The notes: a model not told the origin generated them from the sequence alone. DNA of 20,789 nt from Pelargonium cotyledonis (GCA_036897625.1 JAYMTA010001278.1:1-20789); one strand, 5' to 3'. Shown: positions 1 through 9,974, counted from the stretch's first letter. Program-made: numbers and translations.

Positions 1-1270
1 TACTAGCCATCTAGGAGACTCTGGAATGAAGAATATGCCTAAAAGTTGCATCAGACCAAGAGTAGTACCTGCAACTAAAGTCATGAAAGCAAGCAATTAT
101 TGTTAACAAAGAACTTATGAATCTGTTAAACAATTTAGATTATGACATAATGTACTTGCTAATCAGAGCCAAGACACATCAGTTAATGACGTTACTATTA
201 TTAATTAAAAGCAAAGATTCATGCCCTATCAATCGTTAACAATAAAATATATAAAGCAAAACTCAATTCTCAAAACATTTGGACAAATAATAGTTAAGAA
301 TGGCCATACCGTTTCCAGGTTGCTGTTGATGCAGATGCAAAATTGCCCTGCCATAGAGGATAGAAGCACTAATAAATATATATCTATAAAGAAAACCATG
401 TAATAGAAATGCAGCCATAGAGGATAAAAGCACTAATGAATATCCAAATCTGAAATGATGTGCACACATAAATGACCAAGAACAGGTCAAAAGAACTACC
501 CATAGTATGCAGACTCAAGTTTTATCCTGTCAACCAAACAATGAAATGAATTTGAAGATCGGTTCCTGCCGGTAATTTTAATTATTATCAAATGAAAACA
601 ACAGCAATCAGATCCCAAGCATTTCAATCTTTCAGTTCAAACATTTCAGTTCAGTTCCCATCATTGCAAAACAAACTTTCAGTTAAAACATTCATCTCAC
701 TGTGTTTCACTCCTTCATCCAAACATTTCAGTTCCCAAATGGAAGTAAACAGTGATGCATCTAAAACATTTCAATAGATCAAACATTTAGTTGTTCTTGT
801 ACTTTCTAGCTCTTTCAAAGATTATACGTGAATGCAATTAAGCGTTATTTTAAGGATTCAACATAACAGAGTGAAGCAATCATTACTTTTGAAAGTGTTA
901 TTTGTATAGTAAACTCTGAAAACTAATCCCAGTAGATCAAAACCATTGTTCCTAGAAGAAAAATCAACCAACTCACAACCTGAGTCAAAACCATTGTTCC
1001 AGTAGATCAAAGCATACCTGCAAGTTGATCAAGATCACTCCAAATCATAAAAACCTAGCTAACTCCAACTTTAGCTGCAAGTTGATCATGTTTCAAGGCA
1101 GTTCTAAATTATGCAAAATCATATACACAGAACCTGAAACTAACTGTTTGATTGCTTCAGAAAAATCTAAATTATGCTTCAACAATGATCGTCTAGCTTC
1201 AAAGACTCTAGATCGTACAAAGTTAAACTGATTGAAAAAAAAAAAACTATCATACAAAGTTACAAACCCT
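1..1270. other. AT-rich non-genic stretch with short local repeats
   Basis: No reading frame here looks like a known protein; frames of 60-75 codons exist but have no recognisable motif and biased AT composition. Local duplications are visible: a roughly 29-bp block beginning ccatagaggata occurs at 351-379 and again at 415-443 (spacing 64); a block containing caaaaccattgttcc occurs near 935-951 and 985-1000; variants of caaacatttcagttc recur between 640 and 740; and caagttgatca occurs at 1021 and 1078. The stretch could be the interior of the CACTA element whose right end is at 1627, since no left end is seen inside the window. That link is inference. Confidence 0.5.
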
Positions 1271-1380
1271 AGATCGTCTAGCTTCACAGGAACCAGCAGG
1301 ATTGTCGAGCTTCACAGATCCTCGAGCGCCAAAGGAACAAGTCGAGCATCACAGGATTGTTGAGCTTCAGAGATCGTCGA
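1189..1380. repeat. Degenerate short tandem repeat around TCGAGCTTCACAG
   Basis: Imperfect copies of a unit close to gtcgagcttcacag occur at about 1192, 1275, 1304, 1341 and 1360, some preceded by ggattgt and some followed by agatcgtc or agatcctc. Spacing is irregular (about 19-37 bp, more for the first copy), so this is a degraded short-period array rather than a clean satellite. It lies just inside the region bounded by the CACTA end at 1627, where such elements often carry subterminal repeats, although the motif differs from the repeats next to the terminus. Confidence 0.5.
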
Positions 1381-1439
1381 AGAAGAAGACCAATTTTCTT
1401 AACGCTAATTCTGATTTTATCTGGGCAGCGTTTGTTCAA

Positions 1440-1627
1440 ATTTTTTCAAGGCTAATATTAAGGATTACGCTACGGTTAACCACCGTGAGTTCGATACAGG
1501 CCTAAGCTCAATTACATTTTATAACCGTAGCGCAAACCGCAGGTTAAAGTCCAATCACAAATTAAATTTATTTACCGTTAAAAACCGTGGCCTAGAACCG
1601 CAGATACAGGCCCAATTTGTTGTAGTG
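1440..1627 (-). mobile_element. Right terminus of a CACTA (En/Spm-type) transposon
   Basis: Read on the minus strand, 1627 down to 1608 is CACTACAACAAATTGGGCCT, the classic CACTACAA-type terminus of plant CACTA transposons. Inside it lie repeated subterminal blocks: aaccgt/aaccgc motifs occur several times between 1470 and 1600, and gatacaggcc occurs at about 1492 and 1602. Such subterminal repeats are known transposase-binding regions in this superfamily. The flanking bases tgt at 1628-1630 could be half of a 3-bp target duplication. No matching CACTACAA end in the opposite orientation and no transposase frame are seen in 1-1440, so this is either the end of an element extending beyond the left edge or a truncated remnant. 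Confidence 0.6.
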
Positions 1628-1630
1628 TGT

Positions 1631-2004
1631 CCAGATCTACGATGCTCCCTCGTTTGTGAGGCAATGGACCTTTAAGCGACATCAATGGTTGTGTCTCGCA
1701 ATTTTGTAAACTTCTGGTAGTGTTATAGACTCTTAATAGTTTTAAAGTGTATTATGGATATACAGTATATGATATGATATGATCTCTTGAGTAAAAAGTA
1801 GAGGAATGAAGAACCAAGAAATTAATAAAATTGCCTTGATGAAAACCATCATAAGCGTAAAGCGTGTCTTTGATCGTGAGAGCGGCAAGGGAGATTAATG
1901 AGCCTTGACGATACCGTCATTTTTTGTTGATAGAAGCTTGTGATGATGACACAACCTCAGATCATCATGTCTATAAGTATTACAATAATACGAAGGAGCA
2001 ACAC
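1631..2004. other. Intergenic spacer between two transposons
   Basis: About 370 bp between the CACTA end and the Harbinger-like element. No long open frame is present. The minus strand between about 1912 and 1760 has a short open stretch, but it is under 60 codons with a stop immediately upstream and no recognised family. Nothing else is supported here. Confidence 0.4.
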
Positions 2005-2007
2005 TTA

Positions 2008-3055
2008 GGTTACGTTTGATATGCAGTAACGGAATGAAATGGAATAAGCATTTCAGTCAGAATGCTTTTCTAGGCAGAATGGTGATTTCATGTCATGTGT
2101 TTGGTATAAAACCAGAATAAAATTTCATTCTAGGTTGAATTTTTTTTTTTTTTTGTGCATACTGGAAATTTTATTACTATAATTATTTGTACATACTAAA
2201 GTAAAAATGTGTTCCATCATTTTTTTGTAGTGTTATTAATTTCAACTTGAATATCGTATATTATTATCAACAACAACAATAATAACTTCTTAATTAAAAA
2301 TAATTTAATAATGTTACCTCTCATAACGCGTATTTACGTGTGTATTGTTAAAAAAAAATTTTAACTTGATTTGCATACGTGAATATCGTAATGCTATTGT
2401 AACTTAATAAGTTTTTTTGTCGATTAATTTCTTAATGTTCACTTATTTAAAATTTAAATTTCAAAACCATTGTTTTTAAAACTCATATATACATATACCG
2501 TTTAAACAATTTCAAAATTAATTTACATGTGCAATTTCAGTAATATTATTTCAATAATATAAGTTATTTTTTTCATTCACTTTAATGGTATCATCGTACT
2601 TACAAATGAAATTTTAAAAAATGATACGTTTTTTACAAGTCAAATTAACATGTGTATTGTTTAAACAATTTAAAACTTAATTCACATGTGTGGGTTTTCT
2701 AATGTCATTGAATCGTTTTTATTATTTTATCATCACAAATTAAAAATATACGGTTTACGTTTATTTTATGTATCACATATTAAATGAAGAAAGTATATAT
2801 TGAAACGAAATGAATTATATAATTATAGATAATGGCGTTTTGGTAAATTTGCATTAAAATTTTCATTATAGCATAAGCTGGAATGAGCATTCCTTAGACT
2901 ATGAAGAGGAATGAGCTTTCAAGGAAAAGCTGGAATGAGCTCTCCTCATGGAATGAGCTTTCCAGCTAATCCCACTTCTACCAAACATAAGAAAGGAATA
3001 AAAAAGCTGGAATGAGCATTCCATTCCATCTCATTCCTGCGTACCAAACATAGTA
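2008..3055. mobile_element. Non-autonomous PIF/Harbinger-like element with imperfect terminal inverted repeats and TTA flanks
   Basis: The left end reads GGTTACGTTTGATATGCAG and the reverse complement of the right end reads TACTATGTTTGGTACGCAG; both then continue into GGAATGA. These are imperfect inverted termini about 45 bp long once the ggaatga/ggaatgg part is included. Both sides are flanked by TTA (2005-2007 and 3056-3058), the 3-bp target duplication typical of PIF/Harbinger. The element is about 1048 bp, very AT-rich, and has no transposase frame, so it would depend on an autonomous relative. The right sub-terminal part (2877-3030) holds several copies of ggaatgagcNttcc, and the interior holds a tandem repeat. 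Assignment to Harbinger rather than another inverted-repeat family rests on the TTA flanks and the ATGTTTGG terminus. Confidence 0.6.
2336..2790. repeat. Three diverged tandem copies of a ~157-bp unit inside the Harbinger-like element
   Basis: A 32-bp anchor starting gtttaaacaattt and ending acatgtg occurs at 2500-2531 and 2659-2690 with 3 mismatches. A weaker third version starts near 2341 (tgtattgtta ... catacgtg). Spacings are about 153 and 159 bp. The sequences between anchors also share blocks (gtaat, runs of T, cttaatg/ctttaatgg), which suggests tandem duplication of a whole unit followed by divergence. Confidence 0.5.
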
Positions 3056-3106
3056 TTAATGTTTCGACCCAATTTGATTCGTAAACTTTTTTCTAAATTC
3101 AAAGCG

Positions 3107-3285
3107 GCCCTTGAACTTTCATGTTTCGATCCAAGTTGCTTACTGAATTTTCGAATATTGACCCAGAATGGTCCTTACCCGTACACTTTATATCAAAAGT
3201 TCAGAGTTTCAAATCAGGTCAATATTTAAAAGTTTAGAGATAAAATTGTGTCAAAACACGAAATTCAGGACTATCATGAGATTTT
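3107..3285. repeat. Dispersed repeat, copy A
   Basis: This block shares ordered similarity in the same orientation with 18328-18510. Common anchors are gtttcga near the start, tttatatcaaaa in the middle, ggtcaatattt followed by aaagtt, then a copy-specific stretch and a final a-rich aaattca. The copies differ by substitutions and small gaps, so they are old. No coding content is credible. The class of repeat is not recognised; decayed retroelement or MITE sequence are both possible. Confidence 0.5.
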
Positions 3286-3585
3286 TGTCTAGAAACACTA
3301 TGATATATCTACCACCACAAAAATTACTAGTGATTTTTTTGTTGATTATTTTAAAAATCCGACGATATAATAACAACAGCTACAACAAAAGACTTAAATG
3401 TGTCGATTGCGAATTTACAAACGTTTGGACCCGAAAAACATCCTTTGTCTCCAAAAGAACACTTTTTTTACAATATGCCACCTCACGATCAGAAGTGGGC
3501 ACTGGTCCACAAAAGAATAGAAAGGGACCAAATCAAAAGTGCTATTTCCTATTCAGTTGGTGCCCTTCTGTCTCCCCCACAAAAT

Positions 3586-3596
3586 CAAATATATCC
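3586..3596 (+). promoter_or_regulatory. Candidate TATA box and CT-rich leader of the DCD-domain gene
   Basis: A caaatatatcc element at 3586-3596 is followed by a CT-rich, comparatively GC-rich stretch (ccactcccgtctctttcgcg and onward to about 3680), which is how many plant core promoters and 5' leaders look. Candidate donors gcg|gtaag (3618) and cag|gtctgt (3681) could splice this leader to the acceptor at 5398, giving a 5' UTR intron of about 1.7-1.8 kb. This is inference without transcript data. Confidence 0.3.
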
Positions 3597-3925
3597 CCCA
3601 CTCCCGTCTCTTTCGCGGTAAGATTCTTCTCTATTCCTGTACTCAAGCTCCATCGATCCACCGCTCGATTTCAGATTCAGGTCTGTGGATTTTAAACCAT
3701 CAACATATCTGATCTACGCTTATCTCGTCAATGGATTTTTTCTTATCCTTCGATGGTGTTTACGCATTTAGCCATAAAAGGAAGAAGAAGAAGAAGGATT
3801 GTGGAGATAATCTGATGATGTTCTTTTGATCTCTTGTTTTCCTGCATAATGATGACTTTTCTTTTCATATTGAGAATGAATGTTGTGTTTACTGATCAGT
3901 AGGTTCTGTGTATCATGACTAGTTT

Positions 3926-3946
3926 TGTGTGTGTGTGTGTGTGTGT
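3926..3946. repeat. (TG)n microsatellite
   Basis: About ten uninterrupted TG units. Perfect dinucleotide runs of this length are usually polymorphic. It sits in the presumed leader intron of the DCD-domain gene. Confidence 0.95.
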
Positions 3947-4369
3947 TGACATTTGAAGTTGTTTTTTGACAGATGGAGTAATTTAAATACAGTTTCAATG
4001 AATAGTTCGGAAACTAAGATACTTGGTGATCAAACTTTGTTGAGCAAGTGGCACTTAGAAATTACACTTGCAATACTTTCAAAAGAATGAAATAAAGTGT
4101 ATAGTTGGTCTACAGTGTTGCGGGAGGTTATTTTTTATCTTCTTATGATATTTTTGGTAGGGTTTGAAAGGAAAGTTTGGTTGAAGGTTGTTTTAGTAGC
4201 CACAATGTAATAACAACTCAAAATGAGTGTATATGCTTCCTTTTTGAGAGAAATTCAGCATAAGCTAGTTAGTGTTCTTCGTTTCCCCTTTTATCTATGA
4301 ACATGTGTTGAAACAAACTCAAGCGATAGTATCTACTTTATTATAGGATACTATGGGGATAACTAACTT

Positions 4370-4449
4370 TCTAAACGAAAGGTGTCACTCATTTTGGTAC
4401 AAAAATGGAAGAGAAACAGGATATTCATTTTGGAATGGAGGAGGGAGTA
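4370..4449. mobile_element. Decayed Stowaway-like MITE end
   Basis: The segment runs gtgtcactcattttggtac ... attcattttggaatggaggagggagta and ends at a TA. This matches the usual 3' end of Tc1/mariner-type Stowaway MITEs (ATTTTGGGACGGAGGGAGTA) with a few changes. The opposite end is not clear to the left, so it is treated as a partial element. A better preserved relative is at 13847-13985. Confidence 0.4.
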
Positions 4450-4514
4450 TATCATAGTGGTTGGCTTTTGCACTTCAATATATGTATTAGTGAGTAATGT
4501 ACTAATGTTATTTA

Positions 4515-5095
4515 CGGTGCAAAGCGCGCAATGGCGCAAACCTCTTCTGGAGTCACGGCGCAATGCGTGTGCTTTTTGAAAATAAGGCGCACATATGCAC
4601 TATATATATATTCTAGGCATATTTTGTAATTTAACATGATAAAATATCATCTAAACAAATCAAAGGGATAAATATAGTAGTTCTAGCTTATAGTGGTCAT
4701 CATTCGTATGTTAGAAATCCAAAACCAAAAAATAAAGTATTAAATCTAAATATGATAGTATTCACCCTTTTTGTCGGTGGCTGCGGTGGTGTTGTTGGAA
4801 TGCTTTTCAATGACTGCTATTTTTGTGGTCATGTAATTATGGATGAAGAAGAATTTGAAATTGAAAATTTTAAAGGCAGAAAGTGTTTCCTATAGGTTGT
4901 AGCTCAGAAAGACTGCACGTATTCATTGCCTTCTTGTTTATTGTTGTAGTTTCCTTTATTTATAACCCTATAAGGTGCGCTATATTAGCACCGCGCCATT
5001 TGCCTTGTCATATGGTGCAAAAAAAAAAAACGCGCCTTTTTGAAATCACCGCGGCACAAGTAGGTCATGGTGAGGACCTTGTGCCGTGGCGAGCC
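4515..5095. repeat. GC-rich repeat clusters flanking AT-rich DNA, possible decayed hAT-type element
   Basis: Two GC-rich clusters stand out from AT-rich surroundings. Both contain gcgc motifs followed by ctttttgaaa and then ggcgcac or gcggcac (about 4565-4592 and 5030-5057, direct orientation, about 465 bp apart). The combination of gcgcc runs with ctttttgaaa recalls a family of plant hAT-like short elements, but that is from memory and no target duplication was identified. The right cluster contains the hairpin listed separately. Confidence 0.3.
5049..5089. repeat. 12-bp-stem inverted repeat (hairpin)
   Basis: ccgcggcacaag at 5049-5060 pairs with cttgtgccgtgg at 5078-5089, 11 of 12 positions complementary and the remaining one a G-T type pair in RNA, with a 17-nt loop. 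GGTC/GACC inside the loop could add a short inner stem. It belongs to the GC-rich cluster in the presumed leader intron. Confidence 0.75.
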
Positions 5096-5427
5096 ATTCA
5101 TAACACTGTTAGTGACTATAGTTACTGGTTTGGAACCATTTTAATAGGCATGTAAAAAATTCTTTGTTGCTCAATCGTTTTCCCCCTTATGTTTATTTTT
5201 ACCTTGATGTGATGTTATCTCTTTGTCCTATCACATAGCTAATTTTGAGATTTCGTTGTGGATAGTTTTCTTCTCTGTTTTACTTTCATCACTGTGCTAC
5301 TTGCATGTTCAGAATTTAGCATTGGTTATTTTTATAGAGGTTCCTCATATGTTTACAATCTCGTGGATGTTTGTCATTATCACTACTAAATCTAACAGCT
5401 TCTTTAAAAGTGCTATGATTGGATTCA

Positions 5428-8400
5428 ATGACGAGCAGAATGGCAAGCGATTCTGGAACTATTCCTGAATATGGTGCAATCTTTATGTCAAACACTTCAA
5501 CAAGAAAAGAATGTTTCACTCGAAAATTATTTGGGCTTCCATCTTCTCAAGCCTCCTTTGTAAAGCAGGTTAAAGATAGAATGATTTTGTTTTTGTTTGA
5601 ATTTGAGAAGAGAGAACTTCATGGTGTATTTAAAGCATGTGGTGATGGTGCAGTAAACATTGTGCCCCATGCATTCAGTTCATCAGGAAAGAAATTTCCT
5701 GCGCAGGTCTGGATACTTGAATATATGTTTGTCCCTTTAATTGCATTTTGGGTCTTTCTTTGTTGAATAAACATCTCCTAGTTGATTCTATTTTGATTTC
5801 TTTTCTGTTTCTGTTCAGGTAAAATTTACCAAAATTTGGAATTGTAAACCACTCTCAGAACATGAATTCCGTGATGCTATTAGAGATAACTACTTTTCCT
5901 CAAAAAAGTTCAACTTTGGCTTGTGTAGGGATCAGGTATTGCATTTTCTCTGTCATAATTATGCTCCAAAATCCAAATTATGCGAAATTTCCTTAAGAAA
6001 TTGTTAATGCTTCTTTCTAATATGATGTGTAGGTCCATAGGCTTCTGCTACTGTTCAGTTCAAGAAAGTTACAAGAATTACCTGAGAGACAATCCACCAG
6101 AAGGAATATTGAAAGATCCCCTCCATACTATATGGGCAAACCTAGAAGATCAGTCGATGACTGCAGAATTTTAGAAAGGGATAAAAAAGAAACTATTTAT
6201 GATGCAGATTACAGTCATGGGCCATTAATCTCAAATGATCACAAAAGGAAAAGAGTGCATGATGATGACATAGAAAGAACTGATTGGATTAAACACGACC
6301 ACGAACCATGCGGTGAACCTAGGTTTGCTCGAGTGAACCAGTACCAGGGGGATTCTCTTGGGAATTCTCAAAGAGCTGTTGATAATGACTGGTTGGCAGG
6401 TAGTGATGTAGTACAAAATGAGTGTAAATTAGAGACTGGACCTGTGCAGTTCATTTTGGCTGAGTATCCTATTCCTAGGTATAGTTTGAGTGAACCTCAC
6501 AATGTAGCTGATGACAACAGGTTTGCGACTCATGATGATAAGTTAGGAAGTGGATGTGATGGGGAGAATGGTAGAGGGCGGCTCATTTCAATTGAGTACC
6601 TCAGTTCAGTTCGCTCCAACCCTTATAGCTTCGAGTGTCATTCCAATCCTAATCCTGATACAGAAAATACTTTTAAGAATCAACTCCGTCCACTTGATTG
6701 TCGAATTCAATCACAATTTTCAAACCATGCTAATATAAACTATCACGAAGATGCAATGGCTTGGAGCTTCCCGTCCTGTCATCCACTTGGGCCACCTTCT
6801 TCCAGCCTTTCTTACTCAACTTCACTTCAAGATTCAACTGTTACAAGTTCTGAAACCTGTCGCCCCTTTAAACGTCGTTTCCATGACCTTGATTATTCCC
6901 ATATTAAAAGTTCTCCTTATAATCTTGAAGCGTTTGGTGTCAACCTTGATGTCTCATCATCATTTGCTGTCAAACAATGTTCTGATTCAGCTCAAGAATG
7001 TGCTCATCATGACAGAAATGCTGAGTATGTTATATTTCTCTCTCTCTCTTTTTAAATATATATAAAGTGAATAATATCTCACATATGTGGAGCCAAACTA
7101 TTTCCTTAATAATCTTGAGAACTTTTGTTGTAGGACAATGGGATCCTTCTCCATGGCATCATTTCCTGAAAAGAGAACAATGGAATATTCTCAAATTGAG
7201 AGTCACAGAAGCTTTCCCTTTTCTAAGCCCTCATTAAGTACCATGCTCTATTCAGAAAGTGGAAGTGGGAGAGGTGATAACAAGGAATATGCATCTTCTT
7301 CAGTGAGACCCGGCTGGAAAAGTCCTTCGATGTTTAATTGTGGGTATCCTACTATGCTACATGACAAATATGAGAATGAGATACCACTGTCTCAGAACAG
7401 AGAAGCATTTGCTGCCTCTGTTCCTTTCTTGAACGATAATGAGTGCTGGGGGAAGGATTATAAACATTCTGCAGCCCCAGAAAGTGTTGACTGCCATGAA
7501 TACGGTTCTGTGAATTTTGGCGTGCTTAGTTCTCAAAATTCACAAATTGTGAGTACTGACAATCAGAATTTTAGAACTAGTGTGTTTTCCCGCTTACGTT
7601 TGGCCCCACAAGTATATACTCAGCAAAACAATTATTCTTTTGACGAGGAAGAAAATAATATGGACATGTCTGTTGATGAGGTTATGGAAATGCTCCCAAA
7701 GACTTGCAACCAAAAGGCCAAGGTGAAGAAATCTAAACTTGTAAAAGGAAATGATGATGTGAAGAACAACAGGAAGAAAGGACAGACTACCTCATTCCCC
7801 AAGCCAAAGATGCACTGCTTTCTAATCATATCTAAGGATATGAAGACAAATAGTGCATCAAATTGTGATGGAGGAGCAGGAGAAACACCCTTTATGGATT
7901 TCAAACGTCGGAGTGAAGTGCGAAAAATTAATGATGAAATGAAAAATAGAGGTTGTATTGAGAGTAATGCGAATAAGGCCTCATCTGGAGAGCAGTGCAA
8001 GAGGAGAAAGCTTATTAGGCCAAATTTCAGTAAGATTGTGTCATCAGTGGCCAATGATGACAGTGTTCAAAATATACAGATATTATCAGAACAAAGGTCA
8101 GTTGTTAAAGACACGAGTATGAGTTGTGAGGTTTTGGATCAAACTCAGGTCATGGAAAACATGCCTTCTCAAAATGTTGAACTGCCCCATAAGACGTGCT
8201 CAATTGGATGCAACAAGAAGAATTGTGAAATGGAAGGAGCAGGTTTGATCTGTGAAGTGGAAAAAAATGTTGAAAGTAGCGAGGGGTCCTTGAGGAAAGG
8301 AGTTGGAGATCAACATGGCATACATGGCTTGTCTTTTCCCGTCTCTCAGGAAGTTCATGAACAAAAGGCTGAGATTGGGGTTCTGAATTTTGAATCTGAA

Positions 8401-9006
8401 TGTGACAGAATGGATCGAAATAAATTGCTTCAAAAAATTGAAAACCTGAATGAGTATTGTCCAATTAACGGTGAGATGGCCATTGGTGGAATGATGATCG
8501 AACCAAGCAACCTGAATTTGAATTCCGAAACTAAACGTGATAAGGGTTTCAATGTCACTGTAAAGGGTGAATGTGAGGGTGAAAGTTCGTTGCCGTCATT
8601 GGTATCTGTTCACAAACAATCTATAGTATCTGCTGAATCTGTGGAATTCTCCCCTGTGCAAGAAACATTTGACCACAATATTGGAGATGCAGAAGCACCG
8701 AAAACAGCTCATGGAGGTTGTGCAGTTGATATTGTTGGAAAGGTTGAAAACGAGAACGAGCTTCCCTCAAGTTATATGACATTCCTGAAAATGGATGCAG
8801 TTGTAAGCACACCGAGTCCAAATGCTTCTGATAGGCTTAAAGTTACAGAAATATCTCAAAAAATGTGTGCGAAGAATGTTGGAGATATGGAGGCACCGCA
8901 AACAATTAATGGGAATCGAGATTGTGCTGTAGATATTGTTCCAAAAGTTGGAACTGAAAATCAACACGAGGAAAACAAAGATGTCACTGGGCGAATCAAA
9001 TTCTGA
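5428..9006 (+). CDS. DCD (development and cell death) domain protein, nuclear-type, 1086 aa
   Basis: Coding exons are 5428-5706, 5819-5935, 6033-7024 and 7134-9006. All junctions are GT-AG; the first two introns are phase 0 and the third phase 2, and the parts join in frame. Residues ~15-145 form a DCD domain: GAIFMSN, FGLP, LFLFEFEKRELHGVF, then PAQV and PLSE, the hallmark motifs of the family, ending near LLLLFSSRKL. DCD proteins are plant-specific and are linked to stress, hypersensitive response and programmed cell death. The rest (~146-1086) is low-complexity and probably disordered, with basic nuclear-signal-like patches (KRKR 203-206, ~657-680, KRRK 752-755), a VFSRLRLAP segment (613-621) and an MDMSVDEVMEML helix (639-650). 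A module of about 30 residues is duplicated at 978-1005 and 1044-1073. The ATG at 5428 is the first in frame; the one at 5440 is an alternative. The exact paralogue is not identified. Confidence 0.88.
7025..7133 (+). other. Third coding intron of the DCD gene with TC-rich tract
   Basis: The donor is gctga|gtatgt and the acceptor ttttgttgtag|gaca. The split codon ga+g restores Glu, giving NAE-TMGSFS across the join. Frames on both sides read into the intron, so an unspliced transcript would end at an early stop (TAA within 7053-7055). The intron starts with a (TC)n/T run. Confidence 0.8.
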
Positions 9007-9911
9007 AGGCATCGGCGTAGTAGTTGATGGTAACAAAATGATCATTAGCAGTTAATAGAATCTAACTAGCTTTTTTTTTGTTGAGAGCCTAGAAACAGTA
9101 ACTGCATGCTCTCTTTTTGTATGTTTAGGTTTTGTTAGTCTATTCACTGTGGCTACATGTTTCCTCAACAAAACCAGGAAACTTCTTTTGATGGACTAAT
9201 CTCTCACCTATGTACTGCTATATTGAAGTCATGATGCTCTTAGAATTTGTGGATTTGTTGTAATTTTTTCTGTTTTGGTTAATTTGTGAAGTTTGGTTAA
9301 ATTGGTATGTTAAAAAGTTTCTTTTGTTCATTTCAGTGTCCTTGCAAATATGGATTTGGCTTTTAAAAATTAGAGAAAATGGTACTCTAAAAAGTATCAT
9401 TTGTTCGTTTCGGTACGCAAAAATGTTTGTTATCCATATATACCGTCACCGTAAAAACTTGAACATGAGACCTTAAAGAAAATTCAAAACATCTTTAACC
9501 GTTTGGCTCAATATACTTTGGTATAATAACATAGTTAGCAACAATTCAATCTAACCTAAAACTAATTCGATCCGGTCAACTCTTTCGGTCTGAATTTGAA
9601 TTTGTCATGAAAAATACGAATCGGATTGAATCAAACACATACATGCTTTTTATATTAAAAATTAGAAAGTATTACTTAATGCAGCAAACCAGATATGACT
9701 AAAAAGAACATATATGCTTCAATTTTTGTATGACAAAAACGATTTGATTTGTAAATTGATTGGATCAATTTTTGGACGAATTGTATCCCGTTACCGATCC
9801 TTCAGCTCATAAGTATCAAATTTATTTATCTACAAGTACCCAAAATTCAGCCAATAATATTATTTTTTTTTCTAATAAGAAAAATAGGACTAGAATTTCC
9901 AATCAGCGTTA
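9007..9911. other. DCD 3' UTR and intergenic spacer, including the glycosyltransferase promoter
   Basis: AT-rich DNA with no credible frame. The first few hundred bases should be the 3' UTR of the DCD gene. CCAAT motifs occur at 9851-9855 and 9899-9903, close to the likely start of the downstream gene, but no convincing TATA box is seen. No transposon ends were recognised here. Confidence 0.4.
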
Positions 9912-9974
9912 ATGGTAGCAGCTGAAGCTGAGGGTGGTAAGGTTCAAGTAGCAGTCGAGAAGAAGAGTCGGTGA
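9912..9974 (+). CDS. Upstream ORF 1 of the glycosyltransferase gene (20 aa)
   Basis: ATG at 9912 opens a 20-codon frame (MVAAEAEGGKVQVAVEKKSR) closed by TGA at 9972-9974. It precedes the main start at 9997 by 85 nt and lies in a different frame. Its stop overlaps the start of the next uORF in TGATG. Whether it is in the mRNA depends on the transcription start, which is not known; the CCAAT motif at 9899 suggests the start could be very near. Confidence 0.35.
   Translation: MVAAEAEGGKVQVAVEKKSR

Larger units (their letters stand above)
3682..5398 (+). other. Probable 5' UTR intron of the DCD-domain gene
   Basis: No coding frame is credible between the CT-rich leader and the first coding exon. 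A good acceptor, ctactaaatctaacag, ends at 5398, only 29 bp before the start codon at 5428. The frame of the first exon is closed by TGA at 5416-5418, so no coding sequence can come from upstream in that frame without splicing. The stretch carries a GAA run at 3781-3797, a TG microsatellite at 3926-3946, a Stowaway-like end near 4449 and a GC-rich repeat cluster at 4515-5095. Intron status is inferred from layout only. Confidence 0.35.

Noticed and set aside
1760-1912. Short minus-strand open stretch reading GSLISLAALTIKDTLYAYDGF
   Set aside because: Protein-like in feel but under 60 codons, preceded by a stop, without a start, splice signals or a family I can name.
3168-3695. 175-codon plus-strand frame before the DCD gene
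   Set aside because: It overlaps the dispersed repeat copy A and the presumed core promoter, has random-looking composition and no known domain.
4890-4925. tRNA-like phrase gtagctcagaaagactgc
   Set aside because: It resembles a D-arm only; no acceptor stem, anticodon arm or T-arm can be built around it.
7632-8464. Minus-strand frames of 104 and 140 codons opposite DCD exon 4
   Set aside because: They overlap a long plus-strand frame joined by consistent splice phases and have hydrophobic composition typical of reversed charged codons; no family is recognised.
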